Shown here: in pieces, positions 36,901 to 47,176 of the stretch
Layout of the letters: every line of letters starts with the position of its first letter
Numbering within the stretch: the first letter of the stretch is position 1
Assembly (NCBI GenBank): GCA_959347315.1
Contig: OY365807.1
Location: forward strand, 9,267,147-9,331,146
Reading direction: 5' to 3'
Source of the DNA: Bimastos eiseni
Taxonomy: Eukaryota > Annelida > Clitellata > Crassiclitellata > Lumbricidae
Length of the DNA: 64,000 nt
Program-made: the position numbers and the translations under genes
The notes under the pieces: model-generated
What the model saw: only the letters and a program-made list of their open reading frames with translations
Told to the model about the DNA's origin: nothing
Database searches by the model: none

Positions 36901-37521
36901 AGTTTTAGACATATACAAAGATTCATTTTACTTACTCCTTTTGTCAATCAAGCACCAGAAGTATTTCATTCTCACCAATGGCAGCAGACCAAAAGATCAA
37001 AAGTTTGAGTCCTAACTACTATAAGTAAGCCGAAATGTTGCGATTACGATATACAATTTGATTAGAATAGGATTTTAGTAAATCTGGCTCTGAAACCCTA
37101 ACACATTTGCTACTTAGGCCACGATAGTGCATCACTTAAAAAGTTCTGGCACTTGATTTGATTAGGTGTGATTCAACCTGAAGGTGGCGCCAAGTCCGAT
37201 CGACTGCGGGAAGGCGGTAGCTTGGTTTGGTTTAACGAGCCCACGCAGACACTCAGTGTTGAAGTTGTACGGGGGTATACCAAGTCGCTGAATTGCCGGA
37301 GCTGCGTCTGGGCCACCGTTGGCCATCTGTTCCACCATCTCCTTTAGGGTGAGTCGGTCAACCAGATCCTCCACTCGTTGATCCCAGCTGAGAGAAGTGT
37401 CTCGGAATGGATAGTCTGCACCCAGTCCATCGGTTTTCCACGTCTCCACAACGGATGCAAAGGCGAAAACCGCTACAAGAAATAACGCTAGCAGATTCAA
37501 ACTGCGATTCTGTAAACGCAT
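27818..37521 (-). CDS. Secreted glycoside hydrolase family 3 protein, beta-xylosidase-like, 11 exons
   Basis: Eleven exons (37178-37521, 34649-34808, 34297-34467, 33486-33577, 32301-32769, 31632-31854, 30949-31038, 29832-30043, 29313-29525, 28580-28757, 27818-27921) join with every phase agreeing to 751 aa, a normal length for the family. A signal peptide (LLALFLVAVFAFASVV) is followed by the GH3 N-terminal barrel: IGLGATF, ISTEAR, YGEDPFLTG, GCKHFAVHSGPE and NGVPACGNERLLT. The expected nucleophile is Asp286 in GFYISDAG. The C-terminal sandwich has EEEGYDRSSLNLPG, VFSGGPLDIT, AGRLPYTWP and GRTYRYF...YPFGYGLSY, then a fibronectin-III-like end. The family removes beta-linked xylose or related sugars from oligosaccharides. 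A digestive or extracellular role is inferred. It is transcribed toward PAK. Substrate cannot be read from sequence. Confidence 0.92.
28580..28757 (-). CDS. GH3 exon 10
   Basis: Acceptor ttttttcag|gtgac. Encodes VTQVYISWRDCPVTMPQLQM and following strands of the fibronectin-III-like domain. Ends cccag|gtatta in phase 1. Confidence 0.88.
29313..29525 (-). CDS. GH3 exon 9
   Basis: Acceptor gtattctag|gttcc. Encodes VPPMTNYSMEGRTYRYF and YPFGYGLSYAHF, then the start of the fibronectin-III-like domain. The donor is gatgag|gtgagg. Confidence 0.9.
29832..30043 (-). CDS. GH3 exon 8
   Basis: Acceptor tttttcag|caaaa. Encodes AKRPVIVLVFSGGPLDITLA and AGRLPYTWPLSIAQ. The donor is ctcag|gtcagc. Confidence 0.9.
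30949..31038 (-). CDS. GH3 exon 7
   Basis: Ninety bases encoding GQQVEEEGYDRSSLNLPG and HQEQLMEDVMAY, the conserved acidic and LPG block of family 3. Phase 1 on both sides. Confidence 0.88.
31632..31854 (-). CDS. GH3 exon 6
   Basis: Acceptor ttcctgaag|atcg. Encodes IVGPMADNLEQLYGDYSATP through VVIVCLGT. The donor acag|gtaact leaves phase 1. Confidence 0.9.
32301..32769 (-). CDS. GH3 exon 5 with catalytic Asp
   Basis: Acceptor tttgtcatag|catcaacgg after a T-run. Encodes INGVPACGNERLLTEIGRKE and GFYISDAG (Asp286), then SFVLLKNENVLPL at the start of the second domain. The donor is ttggcg|gtagga. Confidence 0.92.
33486..33577 (-). CDS. GH3 exon 4
   Basis: Acceptor tatttccag|gtctctg. Encodes VSERDFRLTFMPHFKRCIEA and LMCSFN, and ends aatcg|gtaggt in phase 2. 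Confidence 0.88.
33886..34014. repeat. 43-bp tandem repeat, three copies
   Basis: Units beginning ctggctggactcacac start near 33886, 33929 and 33972 and are nearly identical. They lie in a GH3 intron. Confidence 0.9.
34297..34467 (-). CDS. GH3 exon 3
   Basis: Encodes EVYGEDPFLTGALTAAYVSG and GCKHFAVHSGPEDIPSSRFS, the substrate-side KHF block. It ends tctgtg|gttggt in phase 0. Confidence 0.88.
34649..34808 (-). CDS. GH3 exon 2
   Basis: Acceptor gaccttag|ccctg. Encodes SPDLIQAMAEVISTEARGTY through ILRHPLWGRSQ, a conserved barrel block of family 3. Confidence 0.9.
34962..35072. repeat. Direct copy of the 'cgtattttagcgtatttt' repeat
   Basis: About 100 bp (aagtttggga ... cgtattttagtgtattttga, then ttgaccttttcgtcc) recur at 35352-35447 in the same orientation. 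The leading part recurs inverted at 36475-36547. Confidence 0.65.
35352..36547. mobile_element. Composite unit with inverted ends (aaaagtttggt ... accaaaactttt)
   Basis: The left end, aaaagtttggtaaattcgta, and the right end, whose reverse complement reads aaaagttttggtgaaatcgt, are inverted copies with further matching cgtattttagcgtatttt. They enclose a LINE fragment and copies of the 'ggattgatgaaa' repeat, all inside GH3 intron 1. No clear target duplication was found, so a mobile origin is inference. Confidence 0.4.
35555..36262 (+). mobile_element. 5'-truncated CR1/L2-like LINE: reverse transcriptase C-terminus and 3' tail
   Basis: The open frame 35646-36212 encodes FSTMVHAFICSRIDYCNSLL, LNAAARLIARLPRFSHI, HWLPLIDRIHFKVLFLTFKA and a C-terminal FLFSRGF, all typical of the end of CR1/L2-type ORF2. 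Upstream, VRNLGVTLDSTLSFSAHIS is in another frame, so a frameshift lies near 35615-35630. The 3' end aggcgctttataaat and the short ataga repeats are usual tails of such elements. It is antisense to GH3, within intron 1. Confidence 0.85.
36800..36905. repeat. Degenerate 'gagggtcagttaggg' repeat
   Basis: Three imperfect units of about 36-40 bp with gagggtc and ttagggtcag phrases. The ttaggg words are interspersed and are not a telomere array. Confidence 0.6.
37178..37521 (-). CDS. GH3 exon 1: signal peptide and barrel start
   Basis: ATG at 37519-37521 with the good context gagaaaATG. Encodes the signal peptide, then LTLKEMVEQMANGGP and PQSIGLGATF, and ends cttcag|gttgaa in phase 2. Confidence 0.9.
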
Positions 37522-37590
37522 TTTCTCTTATTTACCCTACCGTTCAAAACCCAAGAAAATAACGATATGACGGAACCGAACAACCGTAGT

Positions 37591-37600
37591 CTACATATAC
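37591..37600 (-). promoter_or_regulatory. Possible TATA-like element of GH3
   Basis: gtatatgtag on the minus strand, about 70-80 bp upstream of the GH3 start codon. Weak and unsupported by other promoter motifs. Confidence 0.2.
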
Positions 37601-37691
37601 AGTACCATTCTCGTGACCAAGTCTTATGACAACTATGCAAGGACCAATCTACCACATGACTAGAAAGTCCGTCTTTAAACAACAAGTGTGC

Positions 37692-37750
37692 GCGCAGCCT
37701 TGTGACGGACAGGTAGGTGTGATACCTACCTGTCCGTCACAAGGCTGCGC
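37692..37750. repeat. Perfect palindrome: 27-bp arms, 5-nt loop
   Basis: Arms 37692-37718 and 37724-37750 are exact inverted copies (core gccttgtgacggacaggtag) around gtgat. It lies about 170 bp upstream of the GH3 start and directly before a tetranucleotide run. Confidence 0.95.
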
Positions 37751-37752
37751 CC

Positions 37753-37926
<174 letters not shown>

Positions 37927-38175
37927 TAAAAAGTTTATTATAACTAATGTTTTTGAATATGGACTCATTAAAAACTGTATTTTAATAGTAGAACATTGCC
38001 TGTGGTGAGTGAAACATAATAATATTAAATTGCAGATATACAAATTTACAACTGGGTGACATCTGTTGGTAAGGAAGTTGTACTCAATATGCAGGTATTA
38101 TCGCGCGACTTTCAATTTCGCTTTTATTGATTCTCAAAAGCTTAATGACACCCGATAGATACGAAAAAATTTATC

Positions 38176-38185
38176 ATCATCATCG

Positions 38186-38217
<32 letters not shown>

Positions 38218-38230
38218 GTCGTCGTCGTCG

Positions 38231-38292
<62 letters not shown>

Positions 38293-38295
38293 GTC
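38176..38295. repeat. (CAT)n microsatellite
   Basis: About 40 cat units with a cgt block in the middle. False poly-His and poly-Asp frames result. Confidence 0.95.
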
Positions 38296-38300
38296 AGTGC

Positions 38301-38416
38301 TTAAATGGGCCTGGATGGTCATGGACGGCGTCCAGGCACTTATTTTCACGGCTGGACGCCGTCCTGCCACTTATTTGGCCAGCACAGCCTGGACGCCGTC
38401 CATGAGAGTCCATGCA
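38301..38416. mobile_element. Small palindromic repeat with 'ggacggcgtcc' arms
   Basis: Left catggacggcgtccaggc and right gcctggacgccgtccatg are exact inverted copies, with a third related palindrome (ggctggacgccgtcc) between them. An inverted-orientation relative lies at 48746-48832, so this is a dispersed hairpin family. Confidence 0.65.
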
Positions 38417-39379
38417 ATATAGTGAATGCCTATTCGTACGTTATTGTCAACAGCATTCAATTATCTACTATTCCAAAAATTCATATTTTCAGTAGGCCTA
38501 ATTATTAAATGATGAGCTGATCATGACTAGTAAGTTAGTAAACTAATCAAGTTGAGCTACAAACCATAGCACTTATAAAATTGAACCGAATTTCTTCTAT
38601 TTCAAGTTTCGAAACGATGATACGTGTATGTCTAGCTATAGATAGGTCATTTTTTACTGCTAATGTAAGTGCATGATGTCGGGTTGATCATCGATAAAAA
38701 ATTTTGAGAAGACCAGTTGCCCCACCAGGGCAGATTTGCTGTTGTTCTGGAAAAGGTCTTACCTAGTGATCAATTTCAACCGGAACGCTGTTCTGGCATC
38801 TTCTGGAGAGCTCGAACGCCTTTCCGCCACCTCAGCAAGTAAATTAGGCGGAACGCCGTTCCGCGCAGTTCCACTAAGTTGTTACTTTTTGCTTCGAAGT
38901 TTTTGACTGCAGCTATATACTATATAACATTTGCACTTACGAAAGATGACCATGTTAAAGGTATGAGCAATTATGGGATGTAGTCAGTGGCCCCCGCACC
39001 TTATGACTGGCCGAACAAAGACTGCCGAAGCATGTGCCTCTGCACTTTCTACAACTTACGGGATCGAGGGGGCACACAATCACAGATGTTTTCATTATTG
39101 GCACAATTACATGGGCATTTATGGTTTGCTAGTCAGCTGATATCAAATGGCTCAGAGACACCAGTTGTCAGTCTGAGATGCACTTTTACTCATTCACATT
39201 GATGTAAGCAAAAAAGTAATTAGGTCTACGTGCATTTTAAACCGTTATAGCCCAAGGCTTCTGCACTCAAGTGTAGGCCTACAATAGTCGGTAGCATAAT
39301 TTAATTTCTGTTATCAATTATTAGTCTAGTGTTTTTGATAGGAGAGGCTTTGCGACTTAACCAGTCACTAGTAACCTAC
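38417..39379. other. No gene seen; palindrome-rich spot near 38785-38870
   Basis: cggaacgctgttctgg and gcggaacgccgttccgcg lie about 60 bp apart and are each self-complementary in part. Otherwise unremarkable. Confidence 0.4.
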
Positions 39380-39470
39380 ATCAACTCTTAGAGGTAGAGA
39401 AGAGCTCAGCCATGCCTGGAAAGCATGTTCATTGCGGCGAACAAGATATCGCCACATTATCAGGCCTAAG
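39380..39470. repeat. Dispersed repeat, copy A
   Basis: Shares gatatcgccacatt, tcaggcctaaga and gcggcgaac, and more weakly the preceding 60 bp, with 41467-41580 in the same orientation. Confidence 0.6.
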
Positions 39471-39479
39471 ATATAAACA

Positions 39480-39890
39480 GCATCAACCGATAAACAGGCC
39501 CACGCTCGCACAGCCCAATAAACCGATCAACAGACCCACGCGCGCACAGCCGCATCAACCGATCAACAGACCTACGCGCGCACTGCCGCATCAACCGATC
39601 AACAAACCCACGCGCGCACAGCCGCATCAATCGATCAATAGACCCACACGCGCACATCCGCATCAATCGATCAATAGACCCACACGCGCACATCCGCATC
39701 AATCGATCAATAGACTCATACGCGCACACAACCGCATCAACCGATCAATAGACTCATACGCGCGCACAGCCACATCAACAGATCAACAAATCCACGCGCG
39801 CCCAGCCACATCAACCATCAATAGACCCACGCGCGCACAGCCGCATCAACCGATTAACACACACGGGCGAGAACAGACGCAACAGGCCAG
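39480..39890. repeat. 36-bp minisatellite, about 11 copies
   Basis: Unit near ccgatcaacagacccacgcg plus cgcacagccgcatcaa. Being a multiple of 3 it yields a 160-codon frame (INRPTRAQPHQP repeats) with no other sign of coding. It begins right after dispersed repeat copy A. Confidence 0.9.
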
Positions 39891-40187
39891 GTGACCCACG
39901 CAAGCTTGTGTAACGTACATCAGTTTGCTAGCGTTGTAAGTTACGATTGATAATTTACGAAGGATATTTCTGTGCGGTTCCAGGTTTATGTCCTGGTTCA
40001 AGAACGTTTTAATTAAACCGCTATTCAATAGCAACGTTTTCTTGTTCTGTAGTCAAGTTTTCTAATCCTTGGCGCCTTAGCTGTTCAAAGCTATTCTTAA
40101 TTGGATTTAGTATAATTATTTGTAATTTAAACACAGATAGTTATTATCTGGATAGGTGTACTGTTTTCTTTCAAAGCGGAGTAACTG

Positions 40188-40215
40188 TATAGGGACCTTG
40201 AGCAAAAGTTATTAT
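40188..40215 (+). mobile_element. Possible SINE core remnant
   Basis: tagggaccttgagcaa matches the SINE body exactly over 16 bp. The flanks are too worn to follow. Confidence 0.35.
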
Positions 40216-41243
40216 CATTCACGCCCAATAACTTTCGATTACCGCCTCTTATCAAAGAAAGCAAAATGAGGATAATTTGAAACTTTATTTACTGGTTCCA
40301 CAGCCACAGAGAATGCCTTCGTACATAAACTTAACGTTCAGCAGAGGATATAACACATTATGATGATTAATTTTTAGTCAGACGATTGTAGAAGAAGCCA
40401 GATAATAATAAAATGTTCAATTACCGTTTACGCGATTATTTATTTTTCATTTTAAAGTAAGAAGAGGATTGCCTCATCTGACTCTTGCCTCGTCTTGAGA
40501 GTTATGCCTCGGCACTCGCCTCTTCTTGCCTCATACTGGCAATGGGCCTGGTTGTCTGTTTGGTCTTTTCAATCACCATTGTTTGGTTTTCTCTGTGTTG
40601 ATCAATCGGTAAAATTGTCTAACTTTTTAAAATTTGTATCCTAGACAGTAGCTCTACAGGAGACCAACGCTGTCAGTAATCGGAGATAATTTACCATCCC
40701 TTCATTTAATTTGATTGCTGCATGCTTCAGACTGAGGAACATTAACTGCTTCTGACACAATGAAACTAGGCCTACACGCCTGCATCTAAGGGATATTATG
40801 GGCTAACATTGGCATGTCTGTCTATACTTGTCTGGCCATGGGGCAATTGATCTCGAACCGAAACTGTGCTTATTATATCTGCCTATTAATTATGATCACG
40901 TCAATTTAATTTGACTAAGCGCCTCTATAGGCCTACTTTCATGCATGAATTATAAAACTTTTCGAGTTATTTCATGTTGAACATATTTGTTTCCTGGTTC
41001 TCCTGCGTCACCATCGATCGCTTTCTTCTGGAGCGCCATAGACAGCGGGGTGGGGTAGGAGAAACGCCCGTCCACCAGTTCACACAGTTCCACCACCTCC
41101 GCATGTACAAATTGACCACTGGCCTTACCAATCAAAATGGAAGAACAGCAGGAAATAGACCAGAGGAAGCCCGAGAACAATGATCCTGGACTGGATGATG
41201 GAAAGGGGGATAAAAAATATGAAGGTGGAGAGTGGAGATCCAT

Positions 41244-41244
<1 letters not shown>

Positions 41245-41291
<47 letters not shown>

Positions 41292-41370
41292 GACAGAGAC
41301 AGACAGAGAGGCAGACAGACAGACAGAGACAGAGAGACAGAGACAGACAGACAGAGAGACAGACAGAGAG
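41245..41370. repeat. (GACA)n / (GA)n compound microsatellite
   Basis: Alternating gaca and gaga blocks. The overlapping poly-(VCLS) and poly-(TDRQ) frames are artefacts. Confidence 0.95.
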
Positions 41371-41466
41371 TAGTGTCGACATTGGACATACGAACCTGTC
41401 AATAGAGGGCGGAAAACTACAGGTAAAGAAGAAGAAGAAGAAAAATTATGGCCTTACTGCTATACA

Positions 41467-41580
41467 GATCACTAGCAGCCTACTTCAAATCTGATAATAG
41501 AGATATAGAAAGTTTGAAACCATGCTTGGGAAGTGGTGCGGCGAACGCGATATCGCCACATTCTTCAGGCCTAAGAATAA
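41467..41580. repeat. Dispersed repeat, copy B
   Basis: Partner of 39380-39470, here without the minisatellite expansion. Confidence 0.55.
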
Positions 41581-41919
41581 AAGAATCTGTAGCCAATGCC
41601 TCGAATGGCAGATCTGTAGACTGGCCCCAAGATGAGACAATTTTTCAACACGGTTAACGATCCACTATGTGTCAGAAGAGGCTGAACAGCATCAACTGAA
41701 AGACTGTTAGGCAGAAGTTATTTTAACAACTCTCGGTGCATTGTTTTCTCAGTCTATCTGGAGGTGTATATTGTTTGACACACTTGCTTAAATTCTATAT
41801 AGACTAAATTCAATTCTAGATCAATTTTGACTAGTGCACGTTCATCTGCAAGGAGACACAACTCTCTGTAAATAGGGCGGGGAGCACTCCCAATCATTCT
41901 TACCCCTTCTTTCAAAATG

Positions 41920-42000
41920 CTGCTGGCGCCACTGGTCCCTTGTCGACAATTTCACAAAGGAAAGCAATTCTCTGTACGCATAAAATCACAACAAATTGGG
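41920..42000 (+). repeat. Unclassified dispersed repeat, partial copy 1
   Basis: ttgtcgacaatttcacaaag and aaagcaattctctgt match the reverse complement of 48440-48545. Confidence 0.7.
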
Positions 42001-42469
42001 TCCTACTACATGGGCTCCTTATTGGTCCTATTATCAGGGTTACATACGAGCATTCATTAACGAAACGGGAAATTCATAGTGTCATTATCTCGATCTTCAA
42101 CTCCATGAATTTTGTGTCCCTATAATTTTTCAGCTCGGTGTGTTTTACAGGAATGAGCCTACATCCAGAGGTATTTATTTCGCCGGGATGAAAGGAGGCC
42201 TATAGGGAAGAATTTAGACCAGAGGATGAGACGGTTGGATTATTCGTCTCTATACGTACTTAAAGGTATTGTCATGCGCATAAAATGATCAGAAGATGCT
42301 TTAATCCGAAAGTGTTTGATGTGACGCAACATGCTTCGTATATCTATCCATTATCCTCGGTTTTCCAATCAAAACTAAAGTCTCATCTACTCTAGAGTTC
42401 GTACATTGACTCATCTGATCCTCTGCTTTTCAATCTTCCTCGATATAAATGAGACACATCTTACCACCA
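42001..42469. other. No gene seen
   Basis: Ordinary sequence between the dispersed repeat and the next microsatellite cluster. Confidence 0.45.
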
Positions 42470-42720
42470 GCTTCTCTGTCTCTATCTCTGTCTCTCTGTC
42501 TCTGTCTCTCTGTCTATATCTATCTATTTCGTTCCAATTCAATCAATTTAATTCATCTCTTTCTGCCTCACCATCGAGTCCTACTTCTTTGTTTCTCCTT
42601 GTATGTCTCTCTTTCTCTCTCTCCATCTCTGTGTCTCTTGTTTTCTCTCTGTATCTTGCCCTCTTTCAGTCTGTCGTTCCCAATGCCATTGTCTCTGTTT
42701 ATCCGTCCGTCATCTGTCTA

Positions 42721-42762
<42 letters not shown>

Positions 42763-42851
42763 CATCACCATCGTCAACGCAGCCCTGTTGCTTCGACAGT
42801 CGACCGCGGTTCCTATTGCAATAGCAGCCGCAGTATCATCATTGTCATCGT

Positions 42852-42886
<35 letters not shown>

Positions 42887-42895
42887 GTGCATTTG
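42470..42895. repeat. CT-rich, (CTGT)n and (CAG)n cluster
   Basis: tctctgtctc runs at 42470-42520, (ctgt)n at 42717-42763 and about 11 cag units near 42852-42886. The 164- and 203-codon frames here are repeat artefacts. Confidence 0.9.
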
Positions 42896-43688
42896 GTTGA
42901 GCCATTACTCCAAGTGATGCTAATTATCCTGAGAATCTCCTCGTCGTCGATAGACGAGTTGGATAATTGTGAACGAGTCAGTCCAGCTGATACAGAGATA
43001 GACAGAGAAGGAGACGGAGAGAGACAGAGACAGAGTCAGAGAGTGGGACACAGCGTATAAGAGTCGACGAGCGAACGACCGCGTCAGCTTTCTCTCTAGT
43101 ATATCATCAAAGGGACGTCTATATATAAACATATGTGTGTATACATATACATATATGTACGTATGTACGATTACTTTATACATATGCATTGCATGTTTTT
43201 GTTTAATGCACCATTTATCAACGACGGTTGTCATAGTTCATCTGTAGATATCTTTTAGTATTTATACCGTCAACAAAACAGCCGCATACATCTATGCAAA
43301 TGTAGAATCATTATATAATCCATTTACACACATGTGTTATACATTATTGTATGTATATAGGCTAATATAGATCTTATCGTACATTTGCACGCGCAATTCA
43401 TCATGCATTTCCATATATGCGTAATACAGACGAATGATATAGTGTACATTTGCATCCGAATGTCCAAATAGGCATGAACAGCATGAAGAAATGCCTGCAT
43501 GAGAATGCAGGCATTGCACATTCAGTCTGATAGCATTATGCTCACAGCCCGTATACGTCATTTGCTTAAGACTGATAAAATTCTCAGCAGGTATCTTCTC
43601 CCTATACTGATCGGCTGATGTACTCTACCTGCATCGTAGGAAAGATCAGTTTCACAGCCTACAGTGGTTAAGTAACGTCTAATCATCT
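42896..43688. other. No gene seen
   Basis: Mixed sequence with short AC/AT runs and no supported feature. Confidence 0.45.
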
Positions 43689-43965
43689 AGTCAACGTCTT
43701 CCTCCCTCCCTCCATCCATCCCTCCCTCCCTCCCTCCCTCCCTTCCTCCCTCCCTCCCTCCCTCCCTCCCTCCCTCCCTCCCTCCCTCCCTTCCTCCCTC
43801 CCTCCCTCCCTCCCTCCATATCCCTTCTTTCCCTCCATTCCTCTTTGCATTTCTCTCCCTCCCCTCTTGCTCTCCCTTTCGCTCTCGCTCTCTCACTCTG
43901 TCTTTGTCTGTCTGTCTGTCTGTCTGTCTGTATGTATATATATATATATATATATATGTCTCTCT
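43689..43965. repeat. (CCCT)n block, then (CTGT)n and (TA)n
   Basis: About 130 bp of ccct/ccctt units, then tctctc, ctgt and tatata runs. Confidence 0.95.
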
Positions 43966-44409
43966 CTGTTGTGTGCGTGTGTTTCTGTGGAGCTTAATAG
44001 TTCTCGGTTTTCCTCAGTGAACGGGTTCAGAGACTGATTCGCGGTTACCAGCCGTAATGAATGCTGGGGAGATGAATGACCACTCGTATGCCAAGGCTAA
44101 GAAAATGAATGCGCTAACAATTCAAGCCAGTTCTGATCTCAGGCTAGCCTAAGTGACATAAAGTGACTGCTCTACTTCTATAGACAATTGGATCGGAGTC
44201 TTTTCTAGCTCGTGTGGAGGCATCAGGGCGAGATCGACTTATCTTCTAGCGCCAGTTTATACAGTTGTTGACCGAGAGTGAAATCAAGGGATCGGTCATT
44301 CTCTGACGATGCTCCGGAACAACATCCATCTCGCTCCCGTTAGTAACACTTGGCTTTCTCTTGTTCTTGTGAACATCATCGTAGTCGTAGTTGCAGTCTC
44401 GCCGTTATG
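43966..44409. other. No gene seen
   Basis: Single-copy-looking sequence without a supported frame. Confidence 0.4.
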
Positions 44410-44711
44410 TTAATGAATCGTCGTCGTCGTCGTCCTCCTCATCATCATCCTCGTCATCATCATCATCCTCCTCATCATCATCAGCATCAGCATCAGCATC
44501 AGCACCATCATCACCATCATCATCGTCGTCGTCATCATCCTCCTCCTCCTCCTCCTCCTCCTCATCATCATCACCATCATCATCGTCGTCGTCGTCGTCA
44601 TCGTCGTCGTCGTCGTCATTATCATCATTCTTATCATTAATCGCTGTCATCGTCATTGTCCTCCTCCTCCTCCTCCTCATCATCAATCGTTTTCGTCATC
44701 ATTGTCGTCGT

Positions 44712-44753
<42 letters not shown>

Positions 44754-44755
44754 AG
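44410..44755. repeat. Compound trinucleotide tract (CGT/CCT/CAT/CAG)
   Basis: Shifting trinucleotide units produce long poly-Ser, poly-His, poly-Asp and poly-Met frames in all phases. Confidence 0.95.
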
Positions 44756-44960
44756 GAACCACCATCACCCACCATCAGTAGTAGCACCATCGTTCCGCAC
44801 ACGGGGACCTCAAGTGGTGTGGCGTCCATTCAAAATGGGAGCGATGTTCAAGGCTCTGAACCGTTGAATAATTCATTCAAAAATGAGTGGGCCCACTAAA
44901 TACGGTCGAGAACATAAACAAATACGGTGACCATACGAAAAAGTGTACATATACATTTAT

Positions 44961-45165
<205 letters not shown>

Positions 45166-45250
45166 CATCTCTAGTGTTATCATCGTTATCACTATAGCCT
45201 TCGTCATCAGTAGGCCTAGTTGTTATTTGCAATTTCTCCTTTTCCAGGCA

Positions 45251-45434
45251 ATGATGTCCGGAGTTTTATCAAAGATGGCTGCGCTAACCCGGAAGTGGAT
45301 CTGTAGGAGCGGTGAAAAGGTCAGCATCCGTTGCAAAGCCGGACTACTTCTGATTGCAATCGTTTCCGGTTCATTCAATTGTTGTTCATCCGCGCGGGGA
45401 ATAGTCTATAAGACTGCTGACGTCACTGGCAAGG
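45251..45434 (+). CDS. Candidate first coding exon with signal peptide or signal anchor
   Basis: After a good acceptor (ttctccttttccag|gc at 45248) two adjacent ATGs open a frame: MMSGVLSKMAALTRKWICRS, a basic stretch, the hydrophobic core AGLLLIAIVSGSF and then a small-residue stretch with CCSSARG. A donor, aagg|gttagt, closes it in phase 1 after 61 codons. This is the shape of the N-terminal exon of a secreted or type II membrane protein, and its base composition differs from the surrounding triplet repeats. No partner exon was found in the window and I do not recognise the protein. It may be chance. Confidence 0.35.
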
Positions 45435-45659
45435 GTTAGTATGCTATATTTAGTTTAATAAACTCACATAACGCATTACATCTATCGGCACAGAGTAAAC
45501 ATGTGCCTGTCTTCTCTATCTATGTTACTTTCTGCCAATGGATGTGCTAATGTTTGTCTGCGTATTTTTTTTCTAGCTCTCCATATCTTTCTGTCGATGG
45601 CCTTTTCTTCGTTTTCTACTTCTTTTCTTTCTCCGTGTTTGTGAATGCTGTCTATCTGA

Positions 45660-45665
45660 CAGCAC

Positions 45666-45698
<33 letters not shown>

Positions 45699-45935
45699 CA
45701 ACCATCAATCTATATATACATCCATCTATCCATCTACTCATCTATCTATTTGCTTCTCTCTCTGCCTATCTGTCAGTCCTATAGTCTATTTATCTGTCTA
45801 TCTAATTATCCATCTATCCATCCATCCGTCCATTCATCCATCCATCCATCCATCCATCCAACAATTCATCCATCCATCTATCTATCTATCTAACTGTTAT
45901 CAATCTATCTACCTATCTATCAGTATGTGTGGATA
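45660..45935. repeat. (CTAT)n / (CATC)n tetranucleotide cluster
   Basis: Alternating tatc and catc units with interruptions. Confidence 0.9.
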
Positions 45936-46800
45936 TATCTGAACGTCGGCTATTTCTAATAAGCTTTCGTTTGACTGAAGATGCGAATGTTGTGGTGGGG
46001 TTGAGATTCTCTTGTTAGGGGACTTGGGGGATTTTTTATGGAGTGTTTAGCGTTCTCTGGCGACGCCCGTTGCCTAGGAACCATGGTCAATAGAGAAGGC
46101 GTTGATTCGGTTCTTGGGCGTCGAGGGCTGAAAATGAATATCAGACAAGCAACTGACCGTCCGACTGACCATGTAACTGCCGCTGACCACCAAAATGACC
46201 ATAAAAGTGGTCGTCCTTGGGAGTAAGGGGACGGTTGCATAGTGAGGCGTAAAGGTCATGACCTTTTCCAGTCTCTCTCGTCTTTGTTTGTTTCTCCATG
46301 TCTTTGTTACACTGTCTGCTCGATACTCGCTAACTCGCTCGCTCACTCACTCACTCACTCTCTGTCTCTGTCTCTTCTTTCTCCCTGTATGTCTGTCTGT
46401 TTGTCTGCCAAACCCTAGGACCTTAATACCGTATCATGCCAATTCTCGCACTGTCTGTCGCGTCATGCCGAATCTTATCCGACCCAATGCAATTTATCTC
46501 CTCGCCATTTATTGTCTCGCTTCTCGCAGTTCTTCAAACGGTCGGTAGCTACGAAAGTATTCGCCCGTATTCAACAGAAGCAGATAATCACCACGCGCTG
46601 CACCACGGGATAGCTTACACCGAATCGTATCCGGTTTACGGATTCCGGTTAACGACCCGCATTTCCTGTCGTAAAGTGAATTCCGTCAAACGAGAGTCGG
46701 CTATCAACCGATCTTGTCCCTAGTTCTTTATGAGTGTTGCACATATCAACTTTCGGTATTTTATGCTGGATTTATAGCACGAAGGAACCGTCAAGTTTGT
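45936..46800. other. No gene seen; RFX-like site near 46068
   Basis: gttgcctaggaacc resembles an X-box (GTNRCC N(0-3) RGYAAC) with one mismatch. Short frames on both strands have no support. Confidence 0.3.
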
Positions 46801-47030
46801 TATCCATATTCACGTTCTTCTTCTCTTCTTCCTCCTCCTCCTCCTTTTCTTGTTCATCTTTTTGCCCTCCTCCTTCTTTTTTCCTCTTCTTCCCATCCTC
46901 CTCTTCTTCGTGCTTTTGTATTGTCTTCTTCTTCTTCGTCTCCCTCTTCTTAGTTGTCTTCTTCTTCATCCTTTTCTACTGCCCCTCCTTCTCTTTCTCC
47001 TCCTCCTCCTCTTCCTCCTCCTCCTCTTCT

Positions 47031-47062
<32 letters not shown>

Positions 47063-47132
47063 CTCTTCTTCTTCCTCCTCCTCTTCCTCCTCCTCCTCTT
47101 CTTCTTCCTCCTCCTCCTCTTCTTCCTCCTCC

Positions 47133-47176
<44 letters not shown>
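46801..47176. repeat. (CTT/CCT)n pyrimidine tract
   Basis: About 375 bp almost wholly C/T on the plus strand. Confidence 0.95.

Noticed and set aside
36800..36905. Interstitial telomere (TTAGGG) array
   Set aside because: Only scattered ttaggg words inside a different unit of about 38 bp.
39412..39894. 160-codon INRPTRAQPHQP repeat protein
   Set aside because: The frame is the 36-bp minisatellite, with no start context, splice sites or non-repeat domain.
42406..43060. 164- and 203-codon Ser/Leu/Val-rich frames
   Set aside because: Produced by CT, CTGT and CAG runs.
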